From JAACFF01 sp963807975 (lineage in GTDB: Bacteria > Chloroflexota > Anaerolineae > Promineifilales > Promineifilaceae): a stretch of DNA of 64,000 nt. Of the stretch, positions 54,577 through 63,660 are shown in pieces. The notes under the pieces are model-generated. The model saw only the letters and a program-made list of their open reading frames with translations. It was not told the DNA's origin and searched no databases. Each line of letters begins with the position of its first letter. Positions within the stretch are counted from its first letter, which is position 1. The stretch spans positions 62,001-126,000 of the forward strand of contig CAWEDV010000003.1 in assembly GCA_963807975.1 (NCBI GenBank). The letters are read 5' to 3'. Position numbers and translations under genes: made by a program.

Positions 54577-56079
54577 CTACTCCTCCACCCAGTCAAAGGT
54601 ACGCGTGACTGCCTTTTTCCATTGCCCGTACAATTCTGTGCCGGCATTGCTGTTTTCATCCGGGGTCCAGGTCTTATCTATGCCCCAGTTCTTGCGGATG
54701 TCGTCCTCGCTTTCCCAGAAGCCGACTGCCAGGCCAGCCGCATACGCAGCGCCCAGAGCCGTAGTTTCCGCCACCTTGGGCCGTATAACCGGTACGCCCA
54801 AGACATCTGCCTGGAACTGCATCAACGTCTCGTTGAAAACCATACCGCCATCTACTTTCAATGCCGTCAAATCCACGCCAGAGTCAGCGTTCATAGCATC
54901 TAGCACTTCGCGGGTCTGGTAAGCCGTCGCCTCCAAAGTGGCGCGGGCAAAATGACCCTTATTGACGTAGCGAGTCATGCCCACGATCGCGCCCCGGGCA
55001 TCTGAACGCCAGTAGGGAGCAAACAAGCCGGAAAAGGCAGGTACGAAGTAAATGCCACCGTTATCTTCCACCGTAGCCGCCAGCTCTTCTACCTCAGGCG
55101 CTGAATCAATGAGGTTCAGATTATCACGCAGCCACTGCACCAATGCACCGGTGATGGCGATGGATCCTTCCAGCGCATAGACGGCTGGTTTATCGCCAAA
55201 CTTGTAGCAAAGGGTAGTTAACAACCCCTGGAAAGAAGGAACAATTTTGGTACCGGTGTTCAAAATCATGAAACAGCCAGTGCCATAAGTGTTCTTGGCT
55301 TCGCCGGGGCTAAGGGCAGCCTGCCCAACAGTGGCTGCCTGTTGATCGCCCAGGTCGCCACAGACAGGAATTTCGCCGCCAAACGGACCATCTGCCAACG
55401 TATTGCCCCAAGTATTTGGATCGCTGGAGGGAACGATCGTGGGCAGCATTTGCTTCGGAATACCCATTATCGCCAGGATTTCATCATCCCAATCCAGCGT
55501 CTCTAGATTCATAAGCATCGTCCGGCTGGCATTGGTCACATCGGTTACGTGTGATCCGCCAGTCAGATGCCAGATGACATAGGTATCCATGTTGCCGAAA
55601 ATGGCGTCACCTTTTTCAGCCGCCTCGCGCAGGCCATCGACATTATCCAGCATCCATTTCACTTTGGGCCCGGAGAAGTAGGTCGCCAGGGGCAGACCGA
55701 CCTTGCTCCGGAAACGATCTTGACCGCCGTCCTTGGCAAATTCATTACAGATTTTATCCGTACGCGTATCTTGCCAGACGATAGCATTGTGATAGGGTTT
55801 ACCCGTGTTCTTGTCCCAGACAACCGTCGTTTCACGCTGGTTAGTGATGCCAACTGCGGCAATATCGGCCGCCGTGACACCTGCTTTCTCCATGGCGTCT
55901 TTGACGACATCTTGTGTCCGGGCCCAAATCTCTTCCGGATCATGTTCCACCCAACCCGGTTTGGGGTAAATCTGTTCATGCTCCAACTGGTGCACACCAA
56001 TTGGTTCGCCTGCATGATTAAAAAGCATGCAGCGGGTACTGGTTGTACCTTGGTCAATTGCAGCTACACATTTTGCCAT
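54577..56079 (-). CDS. glpK: Glycerol kinase
   Basis: A 500-residue FGGY-family kinase making glycerol-3-phosphate. N-terminal ATP loop AAIDQGTTSTRCMLFNHAG, the substrate-site Arg/Asp region TNQRETTVVWDKNTG, GDLGDQQAATVGQA and C-terminal LKVDGGMVFNETLMQFQ plus ALGAAYAAGLAVGFW are all present. The position of the regulatory HPr-phosphorylated His of Firmicutes GlpK was not established. A strong AAAGGAG site; it follows dhaL after 62 nt. Confidence 0.97.
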   Translation of the reverse strand: MAKCVAAIDQGTTSTRCMLFNHAGEPIGVHQLEHEQIYPKPGWVEHDPEEIWARTQDVVKDAMEKAGVTAADIAAVGITNQRETTVVWDKNTGKPYHNAIVWQDTRTDKICNEFAKDGGQDRFRSKVGLPLATYFSGPKVKWMLDNVDGLREAAEKGDAIFGNMDTYVIWHLTGGSHVTDVTNASRTMLMNLETLDWDDEILAIMGIPKQMLPTIVPSSDPNTWGNTLADGPFGGEIPVCGDLGDQQAATVGQAALSPGEAKNTYGTGCFMILNTGTKIVPSFQGLLTTLCYKFGDKPAVYALEGSIAITGALVQWLRDNLNLIDSAPEVEELAATVEDNGGIYFVPAFSGLFAPYWRSDARGAIVGMTRYVNKGHFARATLEATAYQTREVLDAMNADSGVDLTALKVDGGMVFNETLMQFQADVLGVPVIRPKVAETTALGAAYAAGLAVGFWESEDDIRKNWGIDKTWTPDENSNAGTELYGQWKKAVTRTFDWVEE

Positions 56080-56141
56080 GTTCTTTTGTTCTCCTTTATT
56101 GGGGAAGTAGCGGTACTATTCGCAGAAGTTCCCCAAAAGAT

Positions 56142-56774
56142 TTATTCTTCCATCACTTCCAACAGTACGTTCAAGATCAAGTAAGATGAGGTGGCACCAG
56201 GATCCTGGTGCCCTATGCTACGTTCACCGAGATAACTGGCCCGGCCTTTGCGCGCTTGCAGAGGAATTGTGTCTTTCATGCCCTGCTCAGCAGCAGCGAC
56301 TGCAGCGCGCATGGCCGATACCTGATCCTGCCCATTGGCCACAGCTTCGTTGAGGACCTTCATGGCCGGAGACCAGCTGTCAAACATGGTTTTGTCCTCC
56401 AGCTCAGCCCGCCCGCGCTGCACAATACCATCCACACCCGCTTGCAGCATTTTCACCAAGTCGTCACTATCAAGTTCTTCCTTGGAGGGCACAGCCATGC
56501 CGCTGCGCAGGTAAAATGTTCCATAAAGCGGACCGGCAGCGCCGCCAACACTGGAGATTAAGGTCATCCCCGTCGTCTTCAGGATGTTGCCAATGTCTTT
56601 ATCGGAAACTGTCGGCAGCTTCTCCATTACCTTGCGAAAGCCGCGATCCATATTGATTCCATGGTCCGCATCCCCTATTGCCGAGTCAAGCTGGGTGAGA
56701 TACTCCTTGTTCTGGTGCAGTACAGCGGCTGTTTTCTCCAACCACCGCACGATCTGGTCCTTTGTAACTGTCAT
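56142..56774 (-). CDS. dhaL: Dihydroxyacetone kinase subunit L (ADP-binding)
   Basis: A 210-residue all-alpha nucleotide-binding subunit. It keeps SAIGDADHGINMDRGF (about 27-42) with the Asp residues that bind Mg, SSVGGAAGPLYGTFY and a C-terminal RSIGHQDPGATS. In PTS-type kinases the bound ADP is a permanent cofactor rephosphorylated by DhaM; the fused DhaM gene at the end of this block supports the PTS type. A GAGGATC site precedes the ATG. Confidence 0.95.
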   Translation of the reverse strand: MTVTKDQIVRWLEKTAAVLHQNKEYLTQLDSAIGDADHGINMDRGFRKVMEKLPTVSDKDIGNILKTTGMTLISSVGGAAGPLYGTFYLRSGMAVPSKEELDSDDLVKMLQAGVDGIVQRGRAELEDKTMFDSWSPAMKVLNEAVANGQDQVSAMRAAVAAAEQGMKDTIPLQARKGRASYLGERSIGHQDPGATSSYLILNVLLEVMEE

Positions 56775-56799
56775 CTTTTCAGATCCTCAACTTAATAAT

Positions 56800-56830
56800 A
56801 GTGCCGTTAATCAGGGTGATTAACGGCACT
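56800..56830 (-). repeat. Perfect 14-bp hairpin between dhaK and dhaL
   Basis: AGTGCCGTTAATCA and its exact complement are separated by 3 nt, in the 65-nt gap between dhaK and dhaL, 9 nt past the dhaK stop. On neither strand does a T run follow, so it is not a standard terminator. It may stabilise the dhaK mRNA end or tune dhaK:dhaL ratios. Confidence 0.85.
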
Positions 56831-56839
56831 TTGTTCATC

Positions 56840-57913
56840 CTAGCCTCCCCAGCGCAAGCCGGGAGTAACAACGGGCGCGTCCCAGAACTTTAGGATTTCT
56901 TCATCCACCTTGAGAAGAGTAATGGACATACCCTGCATCTCCAGGGAAGTGATATAGGGACCGATCAAGTTACGAACGATCTTAACTCCCTTTGCTTTGC
57001 AGGCTTCATCCAGTTTGCGGTAGACGGCATACAGTTCGGATACCGGCGTTCCGCCCATGCTGTTAACAAAGGCAATCACCTCATCCCCTTCCTCGAAAGG
57101 AGTATCGACGAGTACTTTGTCTTCCCAGGCGCCATTTTCCCGATCCCATTCACGCACGGTGCGCGAATAGGCAGGATCATCCAGGATTTCGTCCGCCATC
57201 ATCTGTGTGATTTCATCAGCGGTCATCATCTTCACCCGCTTCTGACCCGGTTCACCATGAATGCCGATGCCGATTTCAATCTCGTTATCGCCCAGTTCAA
57301 AGGTCGGTTTGCCTGCTGCAGGAACAGTACAGGAGGTTATGGCCATGCCCATAGTGCGCCCGTATTGGTTCACTTTGCGGCATAGATCGGCACATTGATC
57401 GAGGTCGTAACCCGCTTCCGCGGCAGCACCAACGACTTTTTCGGCCAGAACCGTGGTGCCCACGCCGCGCCTTCCCGCCGTATACAGGCTGTCCTTCACC
57501 GCCACATCATCATCAATGAGGATGCTCTGTACCTTAATCCCATCACCATGAGCCATTTCCGCGGCGAACTCGAAGTTCATGACGTCGCCCGTATAGTTCT
57601 TGACTAAGAACAATACGCCCGCACCGCCATCAACCGCTTTTGCTGCTTCATACATCTGGTCCGGTGTCGGCGAAGTAAATACTTCGCCAGGGCAGGCACC
57701 ATCGAGCATGCCTACACCGACAAAGCCGCCGTGCATCGGTTCATGCCCGCTGCCGCCACCAGATACCAGGGCTACTTTCCCCACCACCGGCGCATCTGCG
57801 CGCACAATATAGTAAGGCTCGAAGTTAACCTTCAACATATCAGGATGAGCAGCCGCCATACCTTCAAGTTGTTCTTTCACGACATCGTCGATGCCGTTTA
57901 CTAATTTCTTCAT
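56840..57913 (-). CDS. dhaK: Dihydroxyacetone kinase subunit K
   Basis: About 357 residues from the ATG at 57913; a TTG at 57934 would add seven residues but family members begin MKKLVNGIDDVVKEQLEG. DhaK binds dihydroxyacetone covalently through a His, here in IGIGIHGEPGQKR (about 215-227). ALVSGGGSGHEPMHGGFVG and the GGAGVLFLVKNYTGDVMNF substrate-site segment are present. It should act with DhaL and the DhaM-HPr-EI fusion to make DHAP. It follows glpF by 78 nt. Confidence 0.95.
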   Translation of the reverse strand: MKKLVNGIDDVVKEQLEGMAAAHPDMLKVNFEPYYIVRADAPVVGKVALVSGGGSGHEPMHGGFVGVGMLDGACPGEVFTSPTPDQMYEAAKAVDGGAGVLFLVKNYTGDVMNFEFAAEMAHGDGIKVQSILIDDDVAVKDSLYTAGRRGVGTTVLAEKVVGAAAEAGYDLDQCADLCRKVNQYGRTMGMAITSCTVPAAGKPTFELGDNEIEIGIGIHGEPGQKRVKMMTADEITQMMADEILDDPAYSRTVREWDRENGAWEDKVLVDTPFEEGDEVIAFVNSMGGTPVSELYAVYRKLDEACKAKGVKIVRNLIGPYITSLEMQGMSITLLKVDEEILKFWDAPVVTPGLRWGG

Positions 57914-57991
57914 TATGATTTTCTCGCCTTTCAACCTGGCCAGTTCCTAGCTTGGGTAAAAACCAGGTGAACATAAAGCAATTTTGCCTTT

Positions 57992-58702
57992 CTAAAACGC
58001 CAAGATCAGCAGACCGGCGATAATGGCGCCAATGATCGGGGCCACAACCGGAATCCAGGAATACCCCCAATCGGAACCACCTTTGCCTGGGATGGGCAAG
58101 ATCGCATGTGCAATTCGTGGGCCGAGGTCACGGGCTGGGTTGATGGCATAACCAGTGGGACCACCTAACGACAGGCCAATACCCCAAACCAATGCACCTA
58201 CCAGGAATGGCCCTAGGCCGTCTGAAATGCTACCAGCGAAGATAGCCCATACGCCGAACATCAGGACGAAGGTGCCGATGATCTCAGTGATATTGTTCGA
58301 GACAACGTTGCGAATCGCTGGCCCGGTGGAGAATACGCCAAGTTTCGCACCTTGGTCTTCTGTCTCTTTCCAATGGGGTAAATAGGCCAACCACACGATG
58401 ATCGCACCAATGAACGCACCAATCAATTGGGCGACAATTAGTGGGAGCACTTGTGCCCATTGTTCGTTGCCAATAACGGCGAAACCAACCGTGACAGCTG
58501 GATTAATATATGCCGCTGCACTACCTGTGGCTTGGGCTACAAACACGCCAACCATAACAGCGAAAGCCCAGCCCGTCGTAATGACGATCCACCCTGAATC
58601 TTCGCCTTTCGATTTTTTCAACAACACTTCGGCCACAACGCCATCCCCAAGGATAATCAAAAACATTGTGCCAAGAAGTTCACCAACAAATGGACTGCTC
58701 AT
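57992..58702 (-). CDS. glpF: Glycerol uptake facilitator (aquaglyceroporin)
   Basis: A 236-residue MIP-family channel with six transmembrane helices and two NPA half-helices: YINPAVTVGFAV (about 66-77) and YAINPARDLGPRI (about 181-193). The Asp after the second NPAR is characteristic of glycerol-conducting rather than water-only channels. First gene of the glycerol block, with a strong AAGGAG site. It admits glycerol by diffusion for GlpK to trap. Confidence 0.93.
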   Translation of the reverse strand: MSSPFVGELLGTMFLIILGDGVVAEVLLKKSKGEDSGWIVITTGWAFAVMVGVFVAQATGSAAAYINPAVTVGFAVIGNEQWAQVLPLIVAQLIGAFIGAIIVWLAYLPHWKETEDQGAKLGVFSTGPAIRNVVSNNITEIIGTFVLMFGVWAIFAGSISDGLGPFLVGALVWGIGLSLGGPTGYAINPARDLGPRIAHAILPIPGKGGSDWGYSWIPVVAPIIGAIIAGLLILAF

Positions 58703-59323
58703 TTTCCGCTCCTTATTTCAAATCAGATGCTCCAATCAAAATCGGTAAAAATATTTGAGTGTAAAATATCCACTCGAGGCCGCTTACAAATGGTCTGGAT
58801 CGATATTCACTCTCCTTTCCCTTACAACCATCTAAAAAACCCCAACATCCGAACCTGAAGATCAACTGCAACAGCCAATTGATCATAGAATTGAAAAGTA
58901 ATTACACTGAAAAAAGGGGTACGATTATGCAAAAACGACAGCAAAACAGGGATCTTATCGGTCATTCTGCACACTTGTCTATCTTACAAGATATTAGAGG
59001 GTATCGGCAATGAAAACTAGATATTTGGTTCATTATGGAACGCCCTTACCAAACATGTGTTTCATTAAAGAACGTGTTGATTATTTTCACAGGTTGACAT
59101 AAAATTACTATGTGTGAGGAAGCTGGCTGTGATCAGTCCCAAACAAAATAAAGCGCCATTGTTGAGCCGAATATCACTCATTGCGGTAGGCTAAAGTTTA
59201 ACTCTATTTTCACGATCGGTTCACGATTTATCCATTGGGCTATTGTCATGCTTGATATATCCTTCACAGTAAGGGTACCCTTGTAATCGTATGCACAAAT
59301 AGAAGTACCAAAGGAGCATACAA
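58703..59323. other. 620-bp intergenic control region between glpF and the SH3 protein
   Basis: No gene of convincing size lies here. It is more AT-rich than its neighbours and separates two divergent genes. It contains two TTCATT-N3-GAAC elements (59029-59073), a direct repeat TTCACGAT (59209 and 59220) and a 12-bp palindrome AAGGGTACCCTT (59271-59282). A TTGACA at 59094 lacks a matching -10. I could not assign a confident promoter for either gene. Confidence 0.6.
59029..59073. promoter_or_regulatory. Two candidate operators upstream of the glycerol block
   Basis: TTCATTATGGAAC (59029-59041) and TTCATTAAAGAAC (59061-59073) differ at two positions and are spaced 32 bp start to start, close to three helical turns. 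The first is part of a GTTC-N6-GAAC inverted repeat. The form resembles sites of DeoR-type regulators such as GlpR, but no regulator gene is in the window. Confidence 0.4.
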
Positions 59324-60871
59324 GTGGAAAATCAACGCAACGATATGCAAAACAGCAGCGTCAGCGCTTTATTGGGCACGAAAAAAATATCTGTGTTTAA
59401 CTGCCCCTATTTGGGGACACTCGAGGATACTGACACATCTCTGGCCTACCCGGCAGCGGCCAATCATTGCTTTCGGGATAAATCCCCAGCGTCTATTGAT
59501 TTATCCCATCAGGAAGCTTATTGTCTGACCGATCAACATCCTAACTGCCATGTTTTTCTTTTGTCAAAAGTGGAGCAGGAAGCTGACGAAGAGCTGGTTG
59601 TTGTGCAAACTGCCCCGAAACAGCACAAGCGGCGCCTCAGCCTATTTGCCCTGCCCATCATTCTGGTCTTGATTCTATTGGCAGCCATAATTTGGTGGCC
59701 TGCTCCGGGAACAACTATCCAAGACTCTCTGGTGCGAGGGGCGCAGTACACAAACGAAATAAGTGGGGGCGCGACCCTCACTGGAAAACCGGTTGCGCAG
59801 CAGCCCGTGGACACCCCTGAAGAAACTGTTGGTAGCGCTCCGGAAGCAGAGGCGCCATCATCATCCGAAGCCATGCTGGATGAATCCCACCAAGAGGAAT
59901 CGGCGGACAATACGAGCGTTCCTTCTGCAGCGCCAGCAGATAGCAATCCCGTGACAGAGGACCAGAGTCCATTACTGACCGACTCAGAATTGACTGAGGA
60001 TGCACTCCAAGCCGCAGAACGTTCCTCGGTAGCCAGAGGCAGCGGCGAATCCTCCTCATCGTCCGCGCAGCCGGCAGCCGAAGTTTCCGTCGATATGGAG
60101 TTCAACAATGAGGAAACAAGCGCAGCAAATGAAGCGCAGTCCAATTCTGAAACAGGTTCGGAATCCGCTGCTTCCGTCAACGAAACCGCAGAAGCCGCTG
60201 TGGAAGAATCTGCTGCAGAGGTCGTCGAGGTCGAGGCGGAGAGCAGCCAAGAAGCTGAGACAACAGAAGGGGAGGAATCACCTGTGCTGGTCACGGCCGA
60301 TTTGCCGGTCATTGCCACGGATACCACGGACGTTTCCACGGCACCTGCAGGAACCACACAAACGAATGATGCCGGTGAGCAAGTGGTTCTGGTCGGCCCA
60401 GTTGCCAGCTCAGCTTTGTCGCTAGAAGATGGTTCAGAAGCGGTCAGTTTCCTACCTGTCTACCAATCAGCGGGTGGGGGGCAACAGCTTTCCCAAATCG
60501 AAAGCAAACAGTTTGTCACCATTCTAGGTCTTGACGAAAGCGCTGCCTGGGTAAACGTTCGCCTGGAAAATGGCACAGAAGGCTGGATCAACGCCAATCA
60601 AAGCGGCGCCTCCACGGAAGTCTCCGCTGCCAGCGGGCAAGTTCTACCCACCGTCACCTCATACCCGGTGATTCGATACTCCTTCGTAGACACCGGTGCC
60701 CTTAATATGCGCTCCGGACCTGGCGTGGAGTATGACTCACTGTCCGTACTCAACATGGGTGAAATCGTCGGCCTAATTGGACGGCGATCACTCGGTCCCT
60801 GGGTACGGATCAGGTTGGACAGCGGTACGGAAGGCTGGGTTAACTCTTCCCTTCTGGCGCCGGTGAGTTAG
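59324..60871 (+). CDS. Single-pass membrane protein with Cys-rich N-terminus and two SH3 domains
   Basis: A 515-residue protein with a GTG start at 59324 after AAGGAG. The cytoplasmic N-terminus (about 25-85) has a spaced Cys pattern, NCPYLG, NHCFRD, YCLTDQ, NCHVF, which may bind metal. One transmembrane helix (about 105-126) is followed by a long acidic Ser/Glu/Ala linker (about 150-350) and two C-terminal SH3-type domains (about 375-430 and 450-515; ALNMRSGPGVEYDSLS). The SH3 part should face outward and bind wall or glycan. The Cys-module plus wall-binding tail is a pattern I associate with Chloroflexota; function unknown. It is followed by a strong terminator. Confidence 0.82.
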   Translation: MENQRNDMQNSSVSALLGTKKISVFNCPYLGTLEDTDTSLAYPAAANHCFRDKSPASIDLSHQEAYCLTDQHPNCHVFLLSKVEQEADEELVVVQTAPKQHKRRLSLFALPIILVLILLAAIIWWPAPGTTIQDSLVRGAQYTNEISGGATLTGKPVAQQPVDTPEETVGSAPEAEAPSSSEAMLDESHQEESADNTSVPSAAPADSNPVTEDQSPLLTDSELTEDALQAAERSSVARGSGESSSSSAQPAAEVSVDMEFNNEETSAANEAQSNSETGSESAASVNETAEAAVEESAAEVVEVEAESSQEAETTEGEESPVLVTADLPVIATDTTDVSTAPAGTTQTNDAGEQVVLVGPVASSALSLEDGSEAVSFLPVYQSAGGGQQLSQIESKQFVTILGLDESAAWVNVRLENGTEGWINANQSGASTEVSAASGQVLPTVTSYPVIRYSFVDTGALNMRSGPGVEYDSLSVLNMGEIVGLIGRRSLGPWVRIRLDSGTEGWVNSSLLAPVS

Positions 60872-60908
60872 CACATCAACAAACCAATATACAACAATCG
60901 ACTTGATT

Positions 60909-60939
60909 AAAACCGCGGCACCTTGGGCGCCGCGGTTTT
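60909..60939 (+). terminator. Intrinsic terminator after the SH3 membrane protein
   Basis: A perfect 10-bp stem (AAACCGCGGC with GCCGCGGTTT) with a 9-nt loop and TTTTC tail, 38 nt after the stop. Confidence 0.88.
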
Positions 60940-60971
60940 CTTGTCTACTACGCAATAATCCTCTCGTTCAG

Positions 60972-60977
60972 TATAAT
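60972..60977 (+). promoter_or_regulatory. -10 box of a probable leaderless transcript for the ABC-F gene
   Basis: Perfect TATAAT ending 8 nt before the ATG at 60986. Transcription would begin at or next to the A of the start codon. No Shine-Dalgarno sequence lies in the 8 nt between, and no clear -35 is seen. Confidence 0.5.
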
Positions 60978-60985
60978 CCCGAATC

Positions 60986-63010
60986 ATGTCTATCCTCAGC
61001 GCAGCACATGTCGGTCACTCCTTTGGCGCCTATGATATCTTTCGCGGTATATCCGTCACTATTCCCAAAGATGGCAAAATCGGTCTGGTAGGCCCCAATG
61101 GCGTGGGCAAAACCACGTTACTGCTGATTCTAGCCGGTTTCACCCAACCCGACGCTGGGACCGTACACATCTCACGTGGCTCTCGCCTGGGCTATCTATC
61201 TCAGGAATCTTCAGATGCCTTTCGTGGCCAGCGGCACTCCGTCTTCGAAGAGATGCTAACTGTCTTCGCTGGTTTGCAAGAAACAGCCTCCCGACTGGGT
61301 CAAATGGAAACCGCCATGAGCAGCGGGCAGCTTTCCGAATCCCTGCTGGCCCAATACAGCGCCCTGCAGGAGCAGTTTGAAATGGCTGGCGGTTATGACT
61401 ACGAACTGCGCATCAAACAAACGCTCACCGGCCTGGGCTTTGACGGCACCTCTTGGCAGATGCCCCTACATCATTTGAGCGGCGGGCAAAAAACGCGCGC
61501 CCTGCTCGCCCGTCTGCTGTTGGAAGGACCGGATCTGCTCATTCTTGATGAACCAACCAACCATCTCGACGTTCAGGCCATCGAATGGCTGGAAGGTGCG
61601 TTGAAATTATGGGGCGGGGCGATTCTGATCGTCAGCCACGATCGCTACTTCCTGGACAGCGTCGTCAATACCATTTGGGAAATGAGCCCGGAGGGGATCG
61701 AGACTTTTCGCGGCAATTACAGCGCCTATTTATTACAGCGCTCCGACCGGTGGCAGCGCAAACAGAAAGAGTACGAAGCGCTCATGCAGCGCTATGCCAA
61801 GGAAATGGATTTCATTCGGCGTAATATAGCCGGCCAACGCACACAGATGGCCCAAGGCAAAATGAGCCGGCTGGCGCGCGAGGTGGAAGCTGTCCATGCA
61901 GGTGGATTGGATGTACTGCCGGCATTGCGCAGCAAAGGTTGGCTGCAGGTAAAAAACGAGGTTGGCTTGGAGATGCGTCCCGCTTCAACACCCGCCGAAC
62001 TGCACACACGAATCAAAGAGATCCCGGGCCCCATGCAGCCTTTATCATTAAAAATGGAACTGCAGGCCTCTCATCGCAGCGGCAATATCATCATGCGCAC
62101 CAGCGATCTACAAGTCGGCTATCCGGGTAACATGCTCTTCGCGGCCGATAATATCGAACTGCACCGGCAGGAATGTGCGGCACTGATTGGCCCCAACGGC
62201 ACCGGCAAGACGACATTCCTGCGCACCATTCTGGGGCAGCATCCTCCCTTGCTGGGGGAAGTTGATCTGGGTTCCAGCCTGAAAGTAGGTTATTTCGCCC
62301 AGACCCATGAAGAATTAAATCCCGACAACACCGTCTTGGATGAATTTCTTGACCACCAGCCCCTGCCAGTCAGCGAGGCGCGCAATTTCTTAGCCCGTTT
62401 TCTATTTCGAGGTGATGATGTTTACAATAAGGTCAGCACCCTCAGCGGAGGCGAACTAGGGCGCCTCGCTTTGGCCATCCTCGCTTTGGAGAAAGCGAAT
62501 TTCCTGCTCTTAGACGAACCGACCAATCACCTGGATATCCCCGCTCAGGAAACGCTGCAGGTGGCCTTGGAAGCATTTAGCGGGACCATCCTTTTGGTCT
62601 CCCACGATCGTTACCTTATTAACCGCATGGCGACCCAGATTTGGGATTTAAAAGACGGGCGTCTCCACGTTACCGGCGGCGGGTATCAAGAATACCTGGT
62701 CCAGCGCCAGGCAGAGTCTATGAGCGCCCAGGAAATTGCCTCGGAGGCGGTTGTTTCTACCGATACAGCCCCTACCAACGGCCATAAACCAAGCAAGAAT
62801 GAGCTGCGCCGGCAGGCGGAAAAGCTGCAGGAGATAGAAGAGCTTATTCACGAAGCGGAGACTCGCCTGGCAAGAATCAGCCAGGAATTGCAAGGAGCAT
62901 CTGACCGGCAAGATGTCGCGGAAATCCGGCGTATCAGCCAGGCCTATGCCGATACTGAATTGGAATTGGCCGCCCTTCTGGAAGATTGGGAAGAGGCGCA
63001 CGACGAATAA
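60986..63010 (+). CDS. ABC-F family ATPase
   Basis: A 674-residue soluble protein with two ABC cassettes and no membrane part, a ribosome-associated family (EttA, Uup, antibiotic-resistance ARE proteins). Cassette 1: GPNGVGKTT (about 35), LSGGQKTRALLARLLL, LLILDEPTNHLD. Cassette 2: GPNGTGKTT (about 401), LSGGELGRLALAILAL, LLLDEPTNHLD. The inter-domain linker (about 245-330) is charged and helical (YEALMQRYAKEMDFIRRNI), and a C-terminal coiled-coil region (about 605-674) resembles Uup. It probably acts on translation; whether it gives drug resistance cannot be told. Start choice rests on the TATAAT just upstream. Confidence 0.92.
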   Translation: MSILSAAHVGHSFGAYDIFRGISVTIPKDGKIGLVGPNGVGKTTLLLILAGFTQPDAGTVHISRGSRLGYLSQESSDAFRGQRHSVFEEMLTVFAGLQETASRLGQMETAMSSGQLSESLLAQYSALQEQFEMAGGYDYELRIKQTLTGLGFDGTSWQMPLHHLSGGQKTRALLARLLLEGPDLLILDEPTNHLDVQAIEWLEGALKLWGGAILIVSHDRYFLDSVVNTIWEMSPEGIETFRGNYSAYLLQRSDRWQRKQKEYEALMQRYAKEMDFIRRNIAGQRTQMAQGKMSRLAREVEAVHAGGLDVLPALRSKGWLQVKNEVGLEMRPASTPAELHTRIKEIPGPMQPLSLKMELQASHRSGNIIMRTSDLQVGYPGNMLFAADNIELHRQECAALIGPNGTGKTTFLRTILGQHPPLLGEVDLGSSLKVGYFAQTHEELNPDNTVLDEFLDHQPLPVSEARNFLARFLFRGDDVYNKVSTLSGGELGRLALAILALEKANFLLLDEPTNHLDIPAQETLQVALEAFSGTILLVSHDRYLINRMATQIWDLKDGRLHVTGGGYQEYLVQRQAESMSAQEIASEAVVSTDTAPTNGHKPSKNELRRQAEKLQEIEELIHEAETRLARISQELQGASDRQDVAEIRRISQAYADTELELAALLEDWEEAHDE

Positions 63011-63042
63011 CATTGTCTAAGCATGAGGATTATTAAGCCAGC

Positions 63043-63660
63043 ATGGAAAACCTGACGGTACCTAAAGGCAAATATATCATTGGCTTAACGGGCAATATCG
63101 CTACCGGGAAATCGGCCGTCATGAAGCTGGCCCAGGAACAGGGCGCACTGACCATCGATGCCGACAAAGTGGTACACCAGATTCTGGAGCAGGATACGGC
63201 CGTGCAGGCAGCCATTATCGACGCCTTTGGCCCCACAATCCAAGGAGCAGATGGACGCATCATACGCCCGGCGCTGGGCCAGATCGTTTTTGGCGACCCG
63301 CAGGCCTTGCGCCGGCTGGAAGCGATCATCCACCCCGCCGTACACCATCACGTTCTGGCCCTCATTGAGAACAGCTCAGCGCCCATTGTAATGATCGAAG
63401 CGATCAAACTCCTAGAAGGAAAATTGCGCGGTGTCTGCCAGTTGATCTGGGTCACAACCTGCTCCCGTGAACGCCAGTTGGAGCGCTTACGAGTTTGTCG
63501 TGGTCTGGACAAAGAAACGGCCGTATTGCGCATCAATGCCCAGGCTCCTCAAGAAGAAAAATTTGGCCAGGCGGATATCATCATCGATACCGAAGGGTTA
63601 ATGGATGAGACACGGCGTCAATTTGTACGCGCCTGGGTTCGCCTTCCGCAGGCAGATTAG
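63043..63660 (+). CDS. coaE: Dephospho-CoA kinase
   Basis: A 205-residue P-loop kinase making CoA from dephospho-CoA. P-loop GLTGNIATGKSAV (about 14-26), then IDADKVVHQIL, the RIIRPALGQIVFGDP segment and LEAIIHPAVHHHV, all CoaE hallmarks; the late VTTCSRERQLERL adenine/lid region is present. It follows the ABC-F gene by 32 nt and is probably co-transcribed. Confidence 0.93.
   Translation: MENLTVPKGKYIIGLTGNIATGKSAVMKLAQEQGALTIDADKVVHQILEQDTAVQAAIIDAFGPTIQGADGRIIRPALGQIVFGDPQALRRLEAIIHPAVHHHVLALIENSSAPIVMIEAIKLLEGKLRGVCQLIWVTTCSRERQLERLRVCRGLDKETAVLRINAQAPQEEKFGQADIIIDTEGLMDETRRQFVRAWVRLPQAD

Noticed and set aside
58927..59013. 28-codon open frame starting ATG in the glpF intergenic region
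   Set aside because: It has no recognisable motif and only a G-run for a ribosome site; chance is likely in an AT-rich region.
59094..59099. TTGACA as a promoter -35
   Set aside because: No acceptable -10 lies 15-19 nt downstream.
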